This document shows positions 12,912 through 20,594 of a stretch of DNA of 26,296 nucleotides, in pieces (the stretch's first letter is position 1; each line of letters opens with the position of its first letter). Under the pieces are notes generated by a model. The model saw only the letters and a list, made by a program, of their open reading frames with translations. It searched no databases and was not told where the DNA came from. The translations under genes were made by a program, and so were the position numbers. Source of the stretch: Actinomycetes bacterium (GTDB lineage: Bacteria > Actinomycetota > Actinomycetes > Streptosporangiales > Streptosporangiaceae); the NCBI GenBank assembly GCA_025964635.1, contig JAOPYP010000820.1, positions 1 through 26,296 on the forward strand, in the 5' to 3' direction.

Positions 12912-13754
12912 TCAGGCCAGCCGTGTCACCTCGACGGTCACGTCCATCGCGACGCTCGGGGCCCCGTGATAAATCCCTTTCAGCGGCGGCACGTCGGCGT
13001 AGTCCCGGCCCCGGGCGACGACCACGTGGCCCTCACCGACCGACGCCTGGTTCGTCGGGTCCGCCGCCACCCAGTCCCCGGCCCAGTACTCGACCCAGGC
13101 GTGGCTCTGCCCGGCGACCGCCTGCCCGATTCCCGCCTCGGGACGCGGGTGCAGGTACCCGGACACGTACCGGGCGGGCAGGCCCGTCTCCCGCAGCAGG
13201 GCGACGGTCAGGTGCGCGATGTCCTGGCAGACTCCCTGGCCCTTGTCCCAGGCTTCCTGGGCGCTGGTCTGCACCTCGGTGGCCCCTGGCACGTACTCCA
13301 CCCGCTCCCGCACCCAGGCGGCGATGGCCGAGGCCGTCTCCAGCGGGTCCGCGCCCCGGGTCCGCTCCCGGGCCGCCTCCGCCAGCGCGGCGGCCACGGT
13401 GGTCCGGGGCGTGGCGGCGAGGTACTCGGCGGCGATGCCGGCGCCCGCCCGGGCGCGCAGCTCGTCCCAGGCCAGCGGGTCCGGGGGAGCGGGGGCGGCG
13501 CTGGTCTCCACCACCGCGTGCGACCGCACGGTGAGCTTGTCGTGCGGAGCCTGGATGTCAAACGAGCTGACCACGGTGCCCCAGTAGTCCTGATACGCCC
13601 AGACGGGTGTCCCGTTTCCCACCGATACCCGGGTCTGCCGCGCGGCCTGGCTGGGCAGGGTGAGCGGCGTCATCCGGGCCTCGTTGTAGGAGGCGCGGGC
13701 GGCGCCCTGGTAGTGCATCCGGGTCTCGTGGACGATCTCCAGCAGCCAGCCCAC
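12912..13754 (-). CDS. Transglutaminase-like cysteine protease-fold protein of the alpha-E/ATP-grasp cluster
   Basis: A 280-residue protein. The N-terminal domain (about 1-95; WLLEIVHETRMHYQG, NEARMTPLTLPSQ, DYWGTVVSSFDI) is the beta-rich Bact_transglu_N type. The transglutaminase core follows, with the triad Cys in GQGVCQDIAH, His in GQSHAWVEYW and Asp in VAADPTN, all present, so the enzyme should be active as a peptidase or amide-bond transferase. GTG 13754 begins 3 bases after the alpha-E stop, with purine-rich sequence (AGGAG) overlapping the preceding codons. Third gene of a three-gene operon whose products were predicted, from comparative genomics, to make and process peptide or amide linkages. 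The biochemical role has not been shown to my knowledge. Confidence 0.9.
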   Translation of the reverse strand: MGWLLEIVHETRMHYQGAARASYNEARMTPLTLPSQAARQTRVSVGNGTPVWAYQDYWGTVVSSFDIQAPHDKLTVRSHAVVETSAAPAPPDPLAWDELRARAGAGIAAEYLAATPRTTVAAALAEAARERTRGADPLETASAIAAWVRERVEYVPGATEVQTSAQEAWDKGQGVCQDIAHLTVALLRETGLPARYVSGYLHPRPEAGIGQAVAGQSHAWVEYWAGDWVAADPTNQASVGEGHVVVARGRDYADVPPLKGIYHGAPSVAMDVTVEVTRLA

Positions 13755-13757
13755 TCC

Positions 13758-14702
13758 TCAGCACTCCTGAGCCCAGATCACGGGCTGCTCGTAGATAAAG
13801 TAGCGGCCGGTGATCGCCTCGCTGGCCTGCCGGCAGGTGCGCTGCAGGGTGGTGAGCAGGTCCGGCAGCAGGCCCGGGAGCTGCTGGGGGTCCGCGTACT
13901 CCAGCCGGGTGCGCAGCTGGCCGATCGACCGCCGCGCCGGGTCGGTCAGGGCGCCACCCGCGCCGGGGTCGAGCGCGGCGAGCGCCTCCTCCGCGGTGGC
14001 CAGCGCGTGCACCACCGACCGGGGGAACAGCCGGTCCATCAGCAGGAATTCGACGACCTGCCGCGGGTCGCCGGACCAGGTCCGGGTGCGGATGAAGGAC
14101 TCGTAGGCGCCGCAGGAGCGCAGCAGCATCGGCCAGCTGACCTCATACGGCGTGGCCGGCATGCGGGCCAGCAGCAGCCGGGCGGTCATGTCCACGCGTT
14201 CCAGGCTGCGGCCCAGCACCAGGAACCGCCAGGCCTCGTCGTGGCTCATCGTCGACTCGGTCAGGCCGAAGAACAGGGCGGACCGCTCCCGGATGAACTC
14301 CAGGTAGACGTGCGGCCCGAGCCGGTCGGCGGACTTGCGGCGCGACGCCAGCCCGTGGCTGGTCACGTTGAGGCACTCCCACATCTCGCTGGAGATGACC
14401 TCGCGGACGCTGCGCGCGCCGCGCCGCGCGGCCAGCACCGCCCCGGCGATCGCGCTCGGGTTGTCCTGGTCGTAGGCCGACTGGTCCAGCGTCGTGCCGA
14501 TGTCCAGGCGGGCGCCGTCCGCGGCCGGGATGCCCAGCACGGCGAGCAGGGCCCGGCAGTCGGCTTCCTGGTCCGCGTGCGGCTCCTCGAGCATCCGGTG
14601 GACGTACACGTCGACCATCCGGGCGGTGTCATCCGCGCGCTCGATGTACCTGCCGGTCCAGAACAGGGTCTCGGCAATCCGGCTGAGCAACCCGGTGATC
14701 AT
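13758..14702 (-). CDS. Alpha-E domain-containing protein
   Basis: A 314-residue all-helical protein. The N-terminal signature SRIAETLFWTGRYIERADDTARM matches the alpha-E (A predicted alpha-helical domain with a conserved ER motif) family, including the conserved Glu-Arg pair in YIERAD. Later conserved-looking parts are WECLNVTSHGLASRRK, FFGLTESTMSHDEAWRFLVLGRSLERVDMTARLL, which carries a second ER motif (LERVD), and the C-terminal RYFIYEQPVIWAQEC. The function is unknown; it is nearly always linked to a circularly permuted ATP-grasp and a transglutaminase, as here. The ATG 14702 overlaps the ATP-grasp stop (ATGA), so the two are translationally coupled. Confidence 0.92.
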   Translation of the reverse strand: MITGLLSRIAETLFWTGRYIERADDTARMVDVYVHRMLEEPHADQEADCRALLAVLGIPAADGARLDIGTTLDQSAYDQDNPSAIAGAVLAARRGARSVREVISSEMWECLNVTSHGLASRRKSADRLGPHVYLEFIRERSALFFGLTESTMSHDEAWRFLVLGRSLERVDMTARLLLARMPATPYEVSWPMLLRSCGAYESFIRTRTWSGDPRQVVEFLLMDRLFPRSVVHALATAEEALAALDPGAGGALTDPARRSIGQLRTRLEYADPQQLPGLLPDLLTTLQRTCRQASEAITGRYFIYEQPVIWAQEC

Positions 14703-16294
14703 TGCTGGTCTTCCATGGGCGGCCCGCTCTGCCTGCTGACCTGCGCATCCCGCGGCAGCGGGGGAGGAGCCATCACCGGAGAGCCGGGCTGGACGGTCAC
14801 GGCCAGGGCGGCCTGGCCCGCGGCGGAATCCGCGTCCCCGGCGCCCGGGGCTTCCGGCTGGCCCGGCGGGACGAGCACCCAGGTGTCCTTGGACCCGCCG
14901 CCGCGGCTGGAGTTGACCACCAGCTCGCCTTCGGGCAGCGCGACCCGGGTCAGCCCGCCGGGCAGCAGCCAGACGTCGGTGCCGTCGTTGACCGCGAACG
15001 GGCGCAGGTCGATGTGCCGGGGCGCCAGGGTCTCCCCGATGAGCACGGGCGAGGTGGACAGCGCCACCGGCTGCTGCGCGATCCAGCTCCGGGGCTGCAC
15101 GGTCACCTGGGCGCGGAGCGTGTCGAGGGTGGCCTCGTCGGCCCGGGGGCCGATGACGATGCCGCTCCCGCCGGCCCCGTCCACGGGCTTGAGGACCAGC
15201 TCGTCGAGGTGATCGAGCACCCAGTGGAGCACCTCCGGGTCGTCGAGCCGGTAGGACTCGACGTTTTCCAGCAGCGGTTCCTCCCGCAGGTAGTAGCGGA
15301 TCAGGTCAGGCACCCAGGTGTACAGCAGCTTGTCGTCGGCGACCCCGTTGCCGACCGCGTTCGCGATGGTCACGTTCCCGGCCCGGGCGGCGTTGACGAT
15401 GCCGGGGCAGCCGATCACCGAGTCGGGGCGGAACTGCAGCGGGTCCAGGAAGTCGTCGTCCACCCGGCGGTAGATGACGTCGACCGGGCGAAGCCCCTGC
15501 GTGGTGTGCACGTACACGCGGTTGCCCGCGCAGGTCAGGTCGCTGCCCTCGACCAGTTCCACGCCCATCAGGCGGGCCAGCAGGGCATGCTCGAAGTAGG
15601 CCGCGTTCAGGGTCCCGGGGGTGAGCACCACCACGACCGGGTCGGGGCTGCCCGTGGGGGCCGCCGCGCTCAGCGCGGCCAGCAACTCGGCTGGGTAGCT
15701 GTACACCGGGTGCACGTGCTGCTCGGAGAACAAGGCGGGGAAGGTCCGGGTCATCGCCAGCCGGTTCTCGATGACGTAGCTGACCCCGGACGGGATGCGG
15801 ACGTTGTCCTCGAGCACCCGCACCTGCCCGGCCCCGTCCCGGACCAGGTCGATGCCGGCCACGTGGACACGGACCCCGTTCGGCGGGTCCAGCCCGGCCA
15901 CCTCGCGGTGGAAGCGCTGGGACGTGCAGACCACCCGCCAGGGCAGCACCCCGTCGGCGAAGGCGTGCCGGGGCCCGTACACGTCGGCGAGGAAGTCCTC
16001 GAGCGCGAGGACCCGCTGCTTGACGCCGCGCGCGATCAGGTCCCATTCCACGGCGTCGATCACCCGGGGGATGAGGTCCAGGGGGAAAGGCCGTTCCTCG
16101 CCCGCGTAGTCGTAGGTGACCCCGCGGTCGGTGAACATCCGGGCCAGCTGGTCCGACCGGAAGCGCAGCTCTCCGGGATCCAGCGGCTGCAGCGCGGCGA
16201 GCAGCCCGGCGTACGGCGCCCGCGGCCGGCCCGGCTGCTCGAACATCTCATCCCAGGCCTCGGCCAGCTGGTATGAGTCGAAAATGTCCGCCAC
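14699..16294 (-). CDS. Circularly permuted ATP-grasp protein (type 2), predicted peptide ligase
   Basis: A 531-residue protein from GTG 16294. The start DIFDSYQLAEAWDEMFE, the block YAGEERPFPLDLIPRVI, LEDNVRIPSGVSYVIENR (about 161-178) and the Lys-containing LKPVDGAGGSGIVIGP (368-383) are hallmarks of circularly permuted ATP-grasp proteins, which are predicted to join a carboxylate to an amine using ATP. The C-terminal 70 residues are Pro/Gly/Ala-rich and probably disordered. An open frame continues upstream to GTG 16423, but those codons include AAA, CGA, ATA, GGA and ACA, rare in this window, so I place the start at 16294, where the family normally begins. It heads the operon with alpha-E and transglutaminase genes. 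Confidence 0.9.
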   Translation of the reverse strand: MADIFDSYQLAEAWDEMFEQPGRPRAPYAGLLAALQPLDPGELRFRSDQLARMFTDRGVTYDYAGEERPFPLDLIPRVIDAVEWDLIARGVKQRVLALEDFLADVYGPRHAFADGVLPWRVVCTSQRFHREVAGLDPPNGVRVHVAGIDLVRDGAGQVRVLEDNVRIPSGVSYVIENRLAMTRTFPALFSEQHVHPVYSYPAELLAALSAAAPTGSPDPVVVVLTPGTLNAAYFEHALLARLMGVELVEGSDLTCAGNRVYVHTTQGLRPVDVIYRRVDDDFLDPLQFRPDSVIGCPGIVNAARAGNVTIANAVGNGVADDKLLYTWVPDLIRYYLREEPLLENVESYRLDDPEVLHWVLDHLDELVLKPVDGAGGSGIVIGPRADEATLDTLRAQVTVQPRSWIAQQPVALSTSPVLIGETLAPRHIDLRPFAVNDGTDVWLLPGGLTRVALPEGELVVNSSRGGGSKDTWVLVPPGQPEAPGAGDADSAAGQAALAVTVQPGSPVMAPPPLPRDAQVSRQSGPPMEDQQ

Positions 16295-16587
16295 GTCCGC
16301 AGCGTAAGCGGGATCTGTTCCGCAGTCATTACCGCCGATGACGAATATGTTTCGGCTGCGTTTCGCCGGCGGCCCGTCACGGAGCGGCGTCCGGTCATCC
16401 TGGCGCGGCGGGCCGGCCGTCACGCAGCGGCCGCCCGGCCCGCACGCCTGCCCGTGAAGCGCCTGCCCGTGAACGCCTGCCTGCGGACACCCGCCCGGCG
16501 GGCCTTTCCGCGCCCGGCCCCCCGGGCGCAGACTGGGGTAGGTGTCCTGACCGGCTGATGCCGGCGTGAACTGAGGAGGGCCCTGCC

Positions 16588-17133
16588 GTGCTCTACGTCT
16601 TCGGCTTCCAGCGGACCGCCGTCGTGCTGAGCGACCTCTACTTCGTGGACCCCGACCCGGAGATCAAGGGCCAGGAAAGCCCGGAGCACGGCGCCCGCCT
16701 GGAGGTCCGGGCCATCACCCCCGGCGCGCTGCAGGGGTCGATCTACTCGGCGCAGCCCATCGAGATCGGCGACCTGATCTGGCGGGCTGACCTCCTCGAA
16801 TCGGTGGATGGCCCGCCGGGCAGCTTCGACCGCACGCACCACCACCCCGGCGTCTCCCGCGGCCTGGAACCGGGCAAGCGGGTCTTCGACCGGAAGCTGT
16901 CCGCCGCGCCCGTCGAGTGGGTCGGGAACCAGCTGGCTGACCTCGAGGCCCTGCTGGACCAGGCGGGCGTGGGGGGCGATCCGGCCGACGCCGCCGACGC
17001 GCAGAGCCTGCGCGACGTCCTGCCCGAGGTCCTGGAGGCGCTGGCCCGGCTGCTCGACCGGGTCCAGGCCGGCGAGCTGGGCCGCCCTCCCGCCGAAGGC
17101 CGCCTGGCCAGCGTCCGCGCTGGCTGGCTGTAG
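16588..17133 (+). CDS. Protein of unknown function, divergent from the ATP-grasp operon
   Basis: A 181-residue soluble protein; family not recognised. The first 70 residues (LYVFGFQRTAVVLSDLYFVD, ARLEVRAI...SIYSAQPIEIGDLIWRADLLE) are beta-rich. The middle holds FDRTHHHPGVSRGLEPGKRVFDRKL, with three adjacent His and conserved-looking charged residues. The end is a long helix (LPEVLEALARLLDRVQ). GTG 16588 has a near-ideal SD, GAGGAGGG, at 16573-16580. The gap 16295-16587 (293 bases), between it and the divergent ATP-grasp gene, holds a short direct repeat (CGCCTGCCCGTGAA, twice near 16444-16474) and no promoter I can name. A functional link to the ATP-grasp trio is possible from position only. 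Confidence 0.8.
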   Translation: MLYVFGFQRTAVVLSDLYFVDPDPEIKGQESPEHGARLEVRAITPGALQGSIYSAQPIEIGDLIWRADLLESVDGPPGSFDRTHHHPGVSRGLEPGKRVFDRKLSAAPVEWVGNQLADLEALLDQAGVGGDPADAADAQSLRDVLPEVLEALARLLDRVQAGELGRPPAEGRLASVRAGWL

Positions 17134-17157
17134 CCGGGCGGCTCCCGCCTCGTCCCC

Positions 17158-17206
17158 GGTCCTGGGCTCAATTAATGCGACATAGCCGCACCAATCGCCC
17201 TGGGTC
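17158..17206. repeat. Structured intergenic element, copy 2
   Basis: GGTCCTGGGC (17158-17167) can pair as RNA with GCCCTGGGTC (17197-17206) in 9 of 10 positions, counting two G-U pairs; the one mismatch is T-T. The interior TGCGACATAGCCGCACCAA (17176-17194) matches the interior of the element at 2637-2681 in 17 of 19 positions. Here it lies between two plus-strand genes, 24 bases after one stop codon and 36 before the sthA start, so it could be a terminator, a leader or an operator. Confidence 0.7.
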
Positions 17207-17242
17207 ATGGACGCCTAGCGCCCCCGCCCGCACACTGGAGGC

Positions 17243-18643
17243 GTGCACGACTTCGATCTGCTGGTCATCGGGTCCGGGCCGGGCGGCCAGAAGGCGGCCA
17301 TCGCGGCCGCGAAGCTGGAACGCAGCGTGGCGATCGTCGAGCGGCCGGACATGCTCGGCGGTGTCTGCGTCAACACTGGCACGATCCCGTCCAAGACCAT
17401 GCGTGAGGCGGTCCTGTACCTGACCGGCCTGGACCAGCGGGAGATGTACGGGCAGAGCTACCGGGTCAAGGACGAGATCACGATCGCCGACCTGGCCAAC
17501 CGGACCCGGCACGTGGTCACCCGCGAGAACGACGTGGTGCGCAGCCAGCTGACCCGCAACCGGGTCACGGTGCTCACCGGCACCGCGTCCTTCCTCGGCC
17601 CGCACGAGATAGAGGTGGACGACGGCGGCGGCCGGGCGCGCAAGGTCACCGCCGACTCGGTGGTCATCGCGACCGGGACGAGGCCCGCCCGCCCGGCCAG
17701 CGTCGCATTCGACGAGAAGACGATCATCGACTCGGACGGCATCCAGCACCTCAAAAAGGTCCCGCGGACCATGGTGGTGGCCGGCGCCGGCGTGATCGGC
17801 ATCGAGTACGCGTCGATGTTCGCGGCCCTGGGCTGCAAGGTGACCGTGGTCGAGCAGCGGGACCGGATGCTGGAGTTCTGCGACCTCGAGGTGGTCGAGG
17901 CGCTCAAATTCCACCTCCGCGACCTGGCCGTCACGTTCCGCTTCGGCGAGATCGTGGACTCGGTGGAGGCCAAGGGCGAAGGCGCGATCGCCACCCTGCG
18001 CAGCGGGAAGCGGATCCCGGCTGACACCGTGATGTACTCCGCGGGCCGGCAGGGCGTGACCCACGCGCTGAACCTGCCCGCGGCGGGGCTGGAGGCCGAC
18101 GGCCGCGGCCGGATCAAGGTCGACGAGTTCTACCGGACCGCGGTGCCGAACATCTACGCGGTCGGCGACGTGATCGGCTTCCCGGCCCTGGCCGCCACCT
18201 CGATGGAGCAGGGCCGGCTGGCCGCGCATCATGCCCTCGGCGAGCCGGTGCACACCGCGCACCTGCTCCAGCCGATCGGCATCTACAGCATCCCGGAGAT
18301 CAGCTTCATCGGCCGGACCGAGGACCAGCTCACCAAGGACTGCGTGCCGTTCGAGGTGGGCGTGTCCCGGTACCGCGAGCTGGCCCGCGGGCAGATCATC
18401 GGCGACTCCTACGGCGTGCTCAAGCTGCTCGTCTCCCCGGAGGATCACTCGCTGCTCGGGGTCCACGTGTTCGGCACGCAGGCCACGGAGCTGGTGCACA
18501 TCGGCCAGGCGGTGATGGGCTGCGGCGGCACCGTCGACTACCTGGTCGACGCGGTGTTCAACTACCCGACCCTGGCCGAGTCCTACAAGGTCGCGGCGCT
18601 CGACGCGACCAACAAGATGCGCCTGGTCGCCCGCTTCGACTAA
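17243..18643 (+). CDS. sthA: Soluble pyridine nucleotide (Si-specific NAD(P)+) transhydrogenase
   Basis: A 466-residue flavoprotein of the class I disulphide-reductase fold. The FAD motif GSGPGG is at 10-15. GGVCVNTGTIPSK (39-51) has one Cys where lipoamide dehydrogenase has the redox pair, which is the mark of SthA. An NAD(P)-binding GAGVIGIEYA follows at about 178. The second FAD contact is YAVGDVIGFPALAATSMEQG, and the interface end is FNYPTLAESYKVAALD. The enzyme passes hydride between NADPH and NAD+, balancing the two cytoplasmic pools. The GTG 17243 has TGGAGG only one base upstream, an unusually tight SD; no other in-frame start keeps the FAD motif. The siderophore-interacting gene follows after 51 bases. 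Confidence 0.92.
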   Translation: MHDFDLLVIGSGPGGQKAAIAAAKLERSVAIVERPDMLGGVCVNTGTIPSKTMREAVLYLTGLDQREMYGQSYRVKDEITIADLANRTRHVVTRENDVVRSQLTRNRVTVLTGTASFLGPHEIEVDDGGGRARKVTADSVVIATGTRPARPASVAFDEKTIIDSDGIQHLKKVPRTMVVAGAGVIGIEYASMFAALGCKVTVVEQRDRMLEFCDLEVVEALKFHLRDLAVTFRFGEIVDSVEAKGEGAIATLRSGKRIPADTVMYSAGRQGVTHALNLPAAGLEADGRGRIKVDEFYRTAVPNIYAVGDVIGFPALAATSMEQGRLAAHHALGEPVHTAHLLQPIGIYSIPEISFIGRTEDQLTKDCVPFEVGVSRYRELARGQIIGDSYGVLKLLVSPEDHSLLGVHVFGTQATELVHIGQAVMGCGGTVDYLVDAVFNYPTLAESYKVAALDATNKMRLVARFD

Positions 18644-18644
18644 G

Positions 18645-18661
18645 CGTTCGCCCCGCGAACG
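18645..18661. promoter_or_regulatory. 7-bp perfect inverted repeat between sthA and the flavoreductase gene
   Basis: CGTTCGC (18645-18651) and GCGAACG (18655-18661) pair around CCC. It starts two bases after the sthA stop and ends just where the -35 of the next gene should lie, given a -10 at 18683. It may be an sthA terminator or an operator; the orientation of the half-sites is not that of a LexA box. Confidence 0.5.
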
Positions 18662-18682
18662 GGGATGCGCCCGCGGCCCGCA

Positions 18683-18688
18683 TAAGAT
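18683..18688 (+). promoter_or_regulatory. -10 hexamer TAAGAT for a predicted leaderless transcript
   Basis: TAAGAT at 18683-18688 would place transcription start at about 18695, the A of the flavoreductase ATG. Leaderless mRNAs are common in actinobacteria. The -35 region (CGGGGA near 18660) is poor, so an activator or alternative sigma factor may be involved. Confidence 0.45.
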
Positions 18689-18694
18689 CAGGGA

Positions 18695-19489
18695 ATGCCT
18701 GATTCTGTTCCCGCTGCCACCGCGGCGCAGCTCGATGACCCGTTCGCCGAGCTGAGAGGGCCGCTGGCGGGCACCGTCCGGATGCGGCTCGAGGTCGCGG
18801 ACAACGCCCCGCTCACCCCGCACATGCAGCGGCTGGTGCTCACCGCCCCGGAGCTCGCGGACCTCACCTACCGGCCCGGCCAGGACGTCATGCTCCTGGT
18901 GGCGGTGGATGGCAACCGCCCGGTGCGCCGCCGGTACACGATCCGTGACCTGGACACCACCCGGCAGCGCCTGACCCTGGACATCGTCCGGCACGGGGAC
19001 GGTCCCGGCGAGCGCTGGGTGCGGTCGGCCCAGCGCGGTGACACGATCGAGGGCATCGCCCCCCGCGGCAAGGTGTTCGTGGCCAGCGCCGCGGACTGGC
19101 ACCTGTTCGCGGCGGACGAGTCCGGGCTGGCCGCGGTGTTCGCGATGACCGGCTCACTGCGGCCGGATGCCCGCGCGGCCGCGTTCCTGGAGGTCCCGGA
19201 GGCCGCCGACGAGCAGAAGCCGGACCTCCCGGCCGGGATCAGCCTGAGCTGGCTGGCCCGCGAAGGCCGGCCGGCCGGCGACCCGGCGGCCCTGGCCGCG
19301 GCGCTGCAGGCGGCCGAGCTGCCGCCCGGCGCCGGCCACGTCTACCTGTTCGGGGAGGCCAGGGTCGTGCTGGCGCTGCGTGAGGTGCTGGCGGCCCGCG
19401 GCGTGCCCGGCGAGCAGGTCTCGGCCAAGGCCTACTGGGGCCGGGGGAAGGCCAACGCCCAGCACGGCGAGCCGGCCCGGGACAGCTGA
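18695..19489 (+). CDS. Siderophore-interacting protein (ViuB-type FAD-dependent ferric reductase)
   Basis: A 264-residue flavoreductase. The N-terminal barrel has LTPHMQRLVLTAPELADLTYRPGQDVMLLV and the FAD motif RRRYTIRDLD (about 78-87), then LDIVRHGDGPGERWVRSAQRGD and a GPRG-like IAPRGKVF. The C-terminal part has the family's VYLFGEARVVLALREVL and ends in KAYWGRGKAN. SIP proteins reduce ferric siderophores inside the cell, using NAD(P)H, to release iron. The ATG 18695 directly follows AGGGA with no spacer, and a -10 lies at 18683, so leaderless translation is likely. No IdeR-like iron box was seen. SthA next door could influence its reductant pool, but that link is inference. Confidence 0.88.
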   Translation: MPDSVPAATAAQLDDPFAELRGPLAGTVRMRLEVADNAPLTPHMQRLVLTAPELADLTYRPGQDVMLLVAVDGNRPVRRRYTIRDLDTTRQRLTLDIVRHGDGPGERWVRSAQRGDTIEGIAPRGKVFVASAADWHLFAADESGLAAVFAMTGSLRPDARAAAFLEVPEAADEQKPDLPAGISLSWLAREGRPAGDPAALAAALQAAELPPGAGHVYLFGEARVVLALREVLAARGVPGEQVSAKAYWGRGKANAQHGEPARDS

Positions 19490-19529
19490 CCGCCGCGCTC
19501 CCGCTTCACCCCGCCGCAACGAAGACCTC

Positions 19530-19554
19530 GCCCGGGCCGCTCACCCGCCCGGGC
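19530..19554. terminator. Bidirectional hairpin between convergent genes
   Basis: The palindrome GCCCGGGC occurs at 19530-19537 and 19547-19554; being self-complementary, the two copies can form an 8-bp stem with a 9-base loop on either strand. It sits between the flavoreductase stop (19489) and the stop of the minus-strand gene at 19571. Confidence 0.6.
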
Positions 19555-19570
19555 CGCCTGGCTCCCACGC

Positions 19571-20365
19571 CTAAAACCGGGTCGCCGCCAGCCAGCGGTG
19601 CAGCAGGTCCGGATCACCGTGGACCGCCACCGCCGGGCCGTCCGCCGGGAGCCTTCTCAGCAGCACCAGGAGCAGGTCCGACGCGCCGCCCCGCAGCGCG
19701 AGCGTGGCCTTCTCGTGGGCGCGGCGCACCGTGATCCCGGCCGGGTCGTGGCGGACCACCCACTCACCCGTGCCGCCGGGCACGTCGGCCGCGTGCACGT
19801 GCAGCGATTCGCCGGCGGCGAGAACGGCGTCGCTCAGGTCAGGATCGCCGTCGCCCGGCTCGGCCAGCATCGTCAGCCATTCGTCGATCCCGTCGGCGGC
19901 CACGTCCGCGGGGATGGCGGGCCGCCCGTCCGGTCCGCGCCGCCCGTTCCCGGACGGCACCGTAAGCTGAGCGTCCACGCCGTGCACCGTGGTCTCGTGG
20001 GTCATCCGCCGCGCCCAGTACCCGGCGGGCCGCTGCGCGCCGGACGCCCAGACCAGCACGTCCCCGGCCTGCCCGAGCACGGTGACCAGCCGGTCCGCGC
20101 CCGCGCGCAGCCATCCGGCGTGCTGGGCCGGGTCGTCCGGGATCCGGCCGTCCGGGACCTCGCGGAACGCGATGGCCTGCGCCGACTCGGTGCTGACGAT
20201 CTGGGCCGCCCAGCGCTGGGCCCGGCCGACGTGGGTGGCCAGCTGGCGCAGCGTCCAGTCCGGGCAGGTGGGCACGCTCACGGTGAGGTCAGCGCCGTCG
20301 ACCAGCCCGGCCAGGGCCTGCGTACTGGCGGTGATCTCCTCGTAGTAGCGCTCCGGGGTGAGCAC
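19571..20365 (-). CDS. Maleylpyruvate isomerase-family mycothiol-dependent enzyme (DinB-like fold)
   Basis: A 264-residue protein. The N-terminal four-helix DinB-like domain has the start LTPERYYEEITASTQALAGLV, the family motif VPTCPDWTLRQLATHVGRAQRW, and the ligand set His45, Glu124 and His128 (in RMTHETTVHGVD), which corresponds to the metal site of mycothiol-dependent maleylpyruvate isomerase. The C-terminal domain (about 165-264) ends in the DGPAVAVHGDPDLLHRWL element common to these proteins. The true substrate is unknown; the family includes mycothiol transferases and isomerases. GTG 20365 is preferred because it follows the FmdB stop by 10 bases and gives a typical N-terminus. GTG 20410 would add an Ala-rich lead overlapping the FmdB gene. 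Confidence 0.85.
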   Translation of the reverse strand: MLTPERYYEEITASTQALAGLVDGADLTVSVPTCPDWTLRQLATHVGRAQRWAAQIVSTESAQAIAFREVPDGRIPDDPAQHAGWLRAGADRLVTVLGQAGDVLVWASGAQRPAGYWARRMTHETTVHGVDAQLTVPSGNGRRGPDGRPAIPADVAADGIDEWLTMLAEPGDGDPDLSDAVLAAGESLHVHAADVPGGTGEWVVRHDPAGITVRRAHEKATLALRGGASDLLLVLLRRLPADGPAVAVHGDPDLLHRWLAATRF

Positions 20366-20375
20366 GCGGGGCGGC

Positions 20376-20594
20376 TCAGCCGCAGCCGCAGGCGCCACCG
20401 CAGCAGCCACCGCCGCCGCCTGCCGAGCGCGGCCCGGCCGCGCTGGACCGGCCGCCGACCGAGACCGTGGACAGCAGCTTGACCGTGTCGTCGTGTCCCT
20501 CGGGGCACAGGCACGGCTCGGACGCTTCGCTCATCGGCCGGGTCCGCTCGAACGTGGATCCGCAGGCCTTGCATCGGTACTCGTAACGTGGCAC
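20376..20594 (-). CDS. FmdB-family zinc ribbon protein with Gly/Cys-rich tail
   Basis: A 72-residue protein. The start PRYEYRCKACGSTFERTRPM is the FmdB (CxxC putative regulatory) zinc ribbon; the second ligand pair is in the CPEGHDDTVKLLS stretch, the form usual in actinobacterial members. The last 15 residues are a Gly run with Cys pairs (GGCCGGACGCG), which could bind further metal. Family function is poorly known; early members were linked to formamidase and formaldehyde-related operons. GTG 20594 has no good SD. It is followed after 10 bases by the mycothiol-type enzyme, so they are probably co-transcribed. Confidence 0.88.
   Translation of the reverse strand: MPRYEYRCKACGSTFERTRPMSEASEPCLCPEGHDDTVKLLSTVSVGGRSSAAGPRSAGGGGGCCGGACGCG

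Noticed and set aside
12717..15212. An 831-codon plus-strand open frame opposite the transglutaminase/alpha-E genes
   Set aside because: It runs through three real minus-strand genes and has no recognisable domain.
18645..18661. Possible LexA/SOS box
   Set aside because: The half-sites are in the opposite order (GTTCG then CGAAC) to the actinobacterial LexA site, and the spacing is wrong.
17168..19102. A 644-codon minus-strand open frame opposite sthA
   Set aside because: Composition is typical antisense shadow (His, Asp, Arg, Gly-rich), while the plus strand encodes a complete SthA with all motifs.
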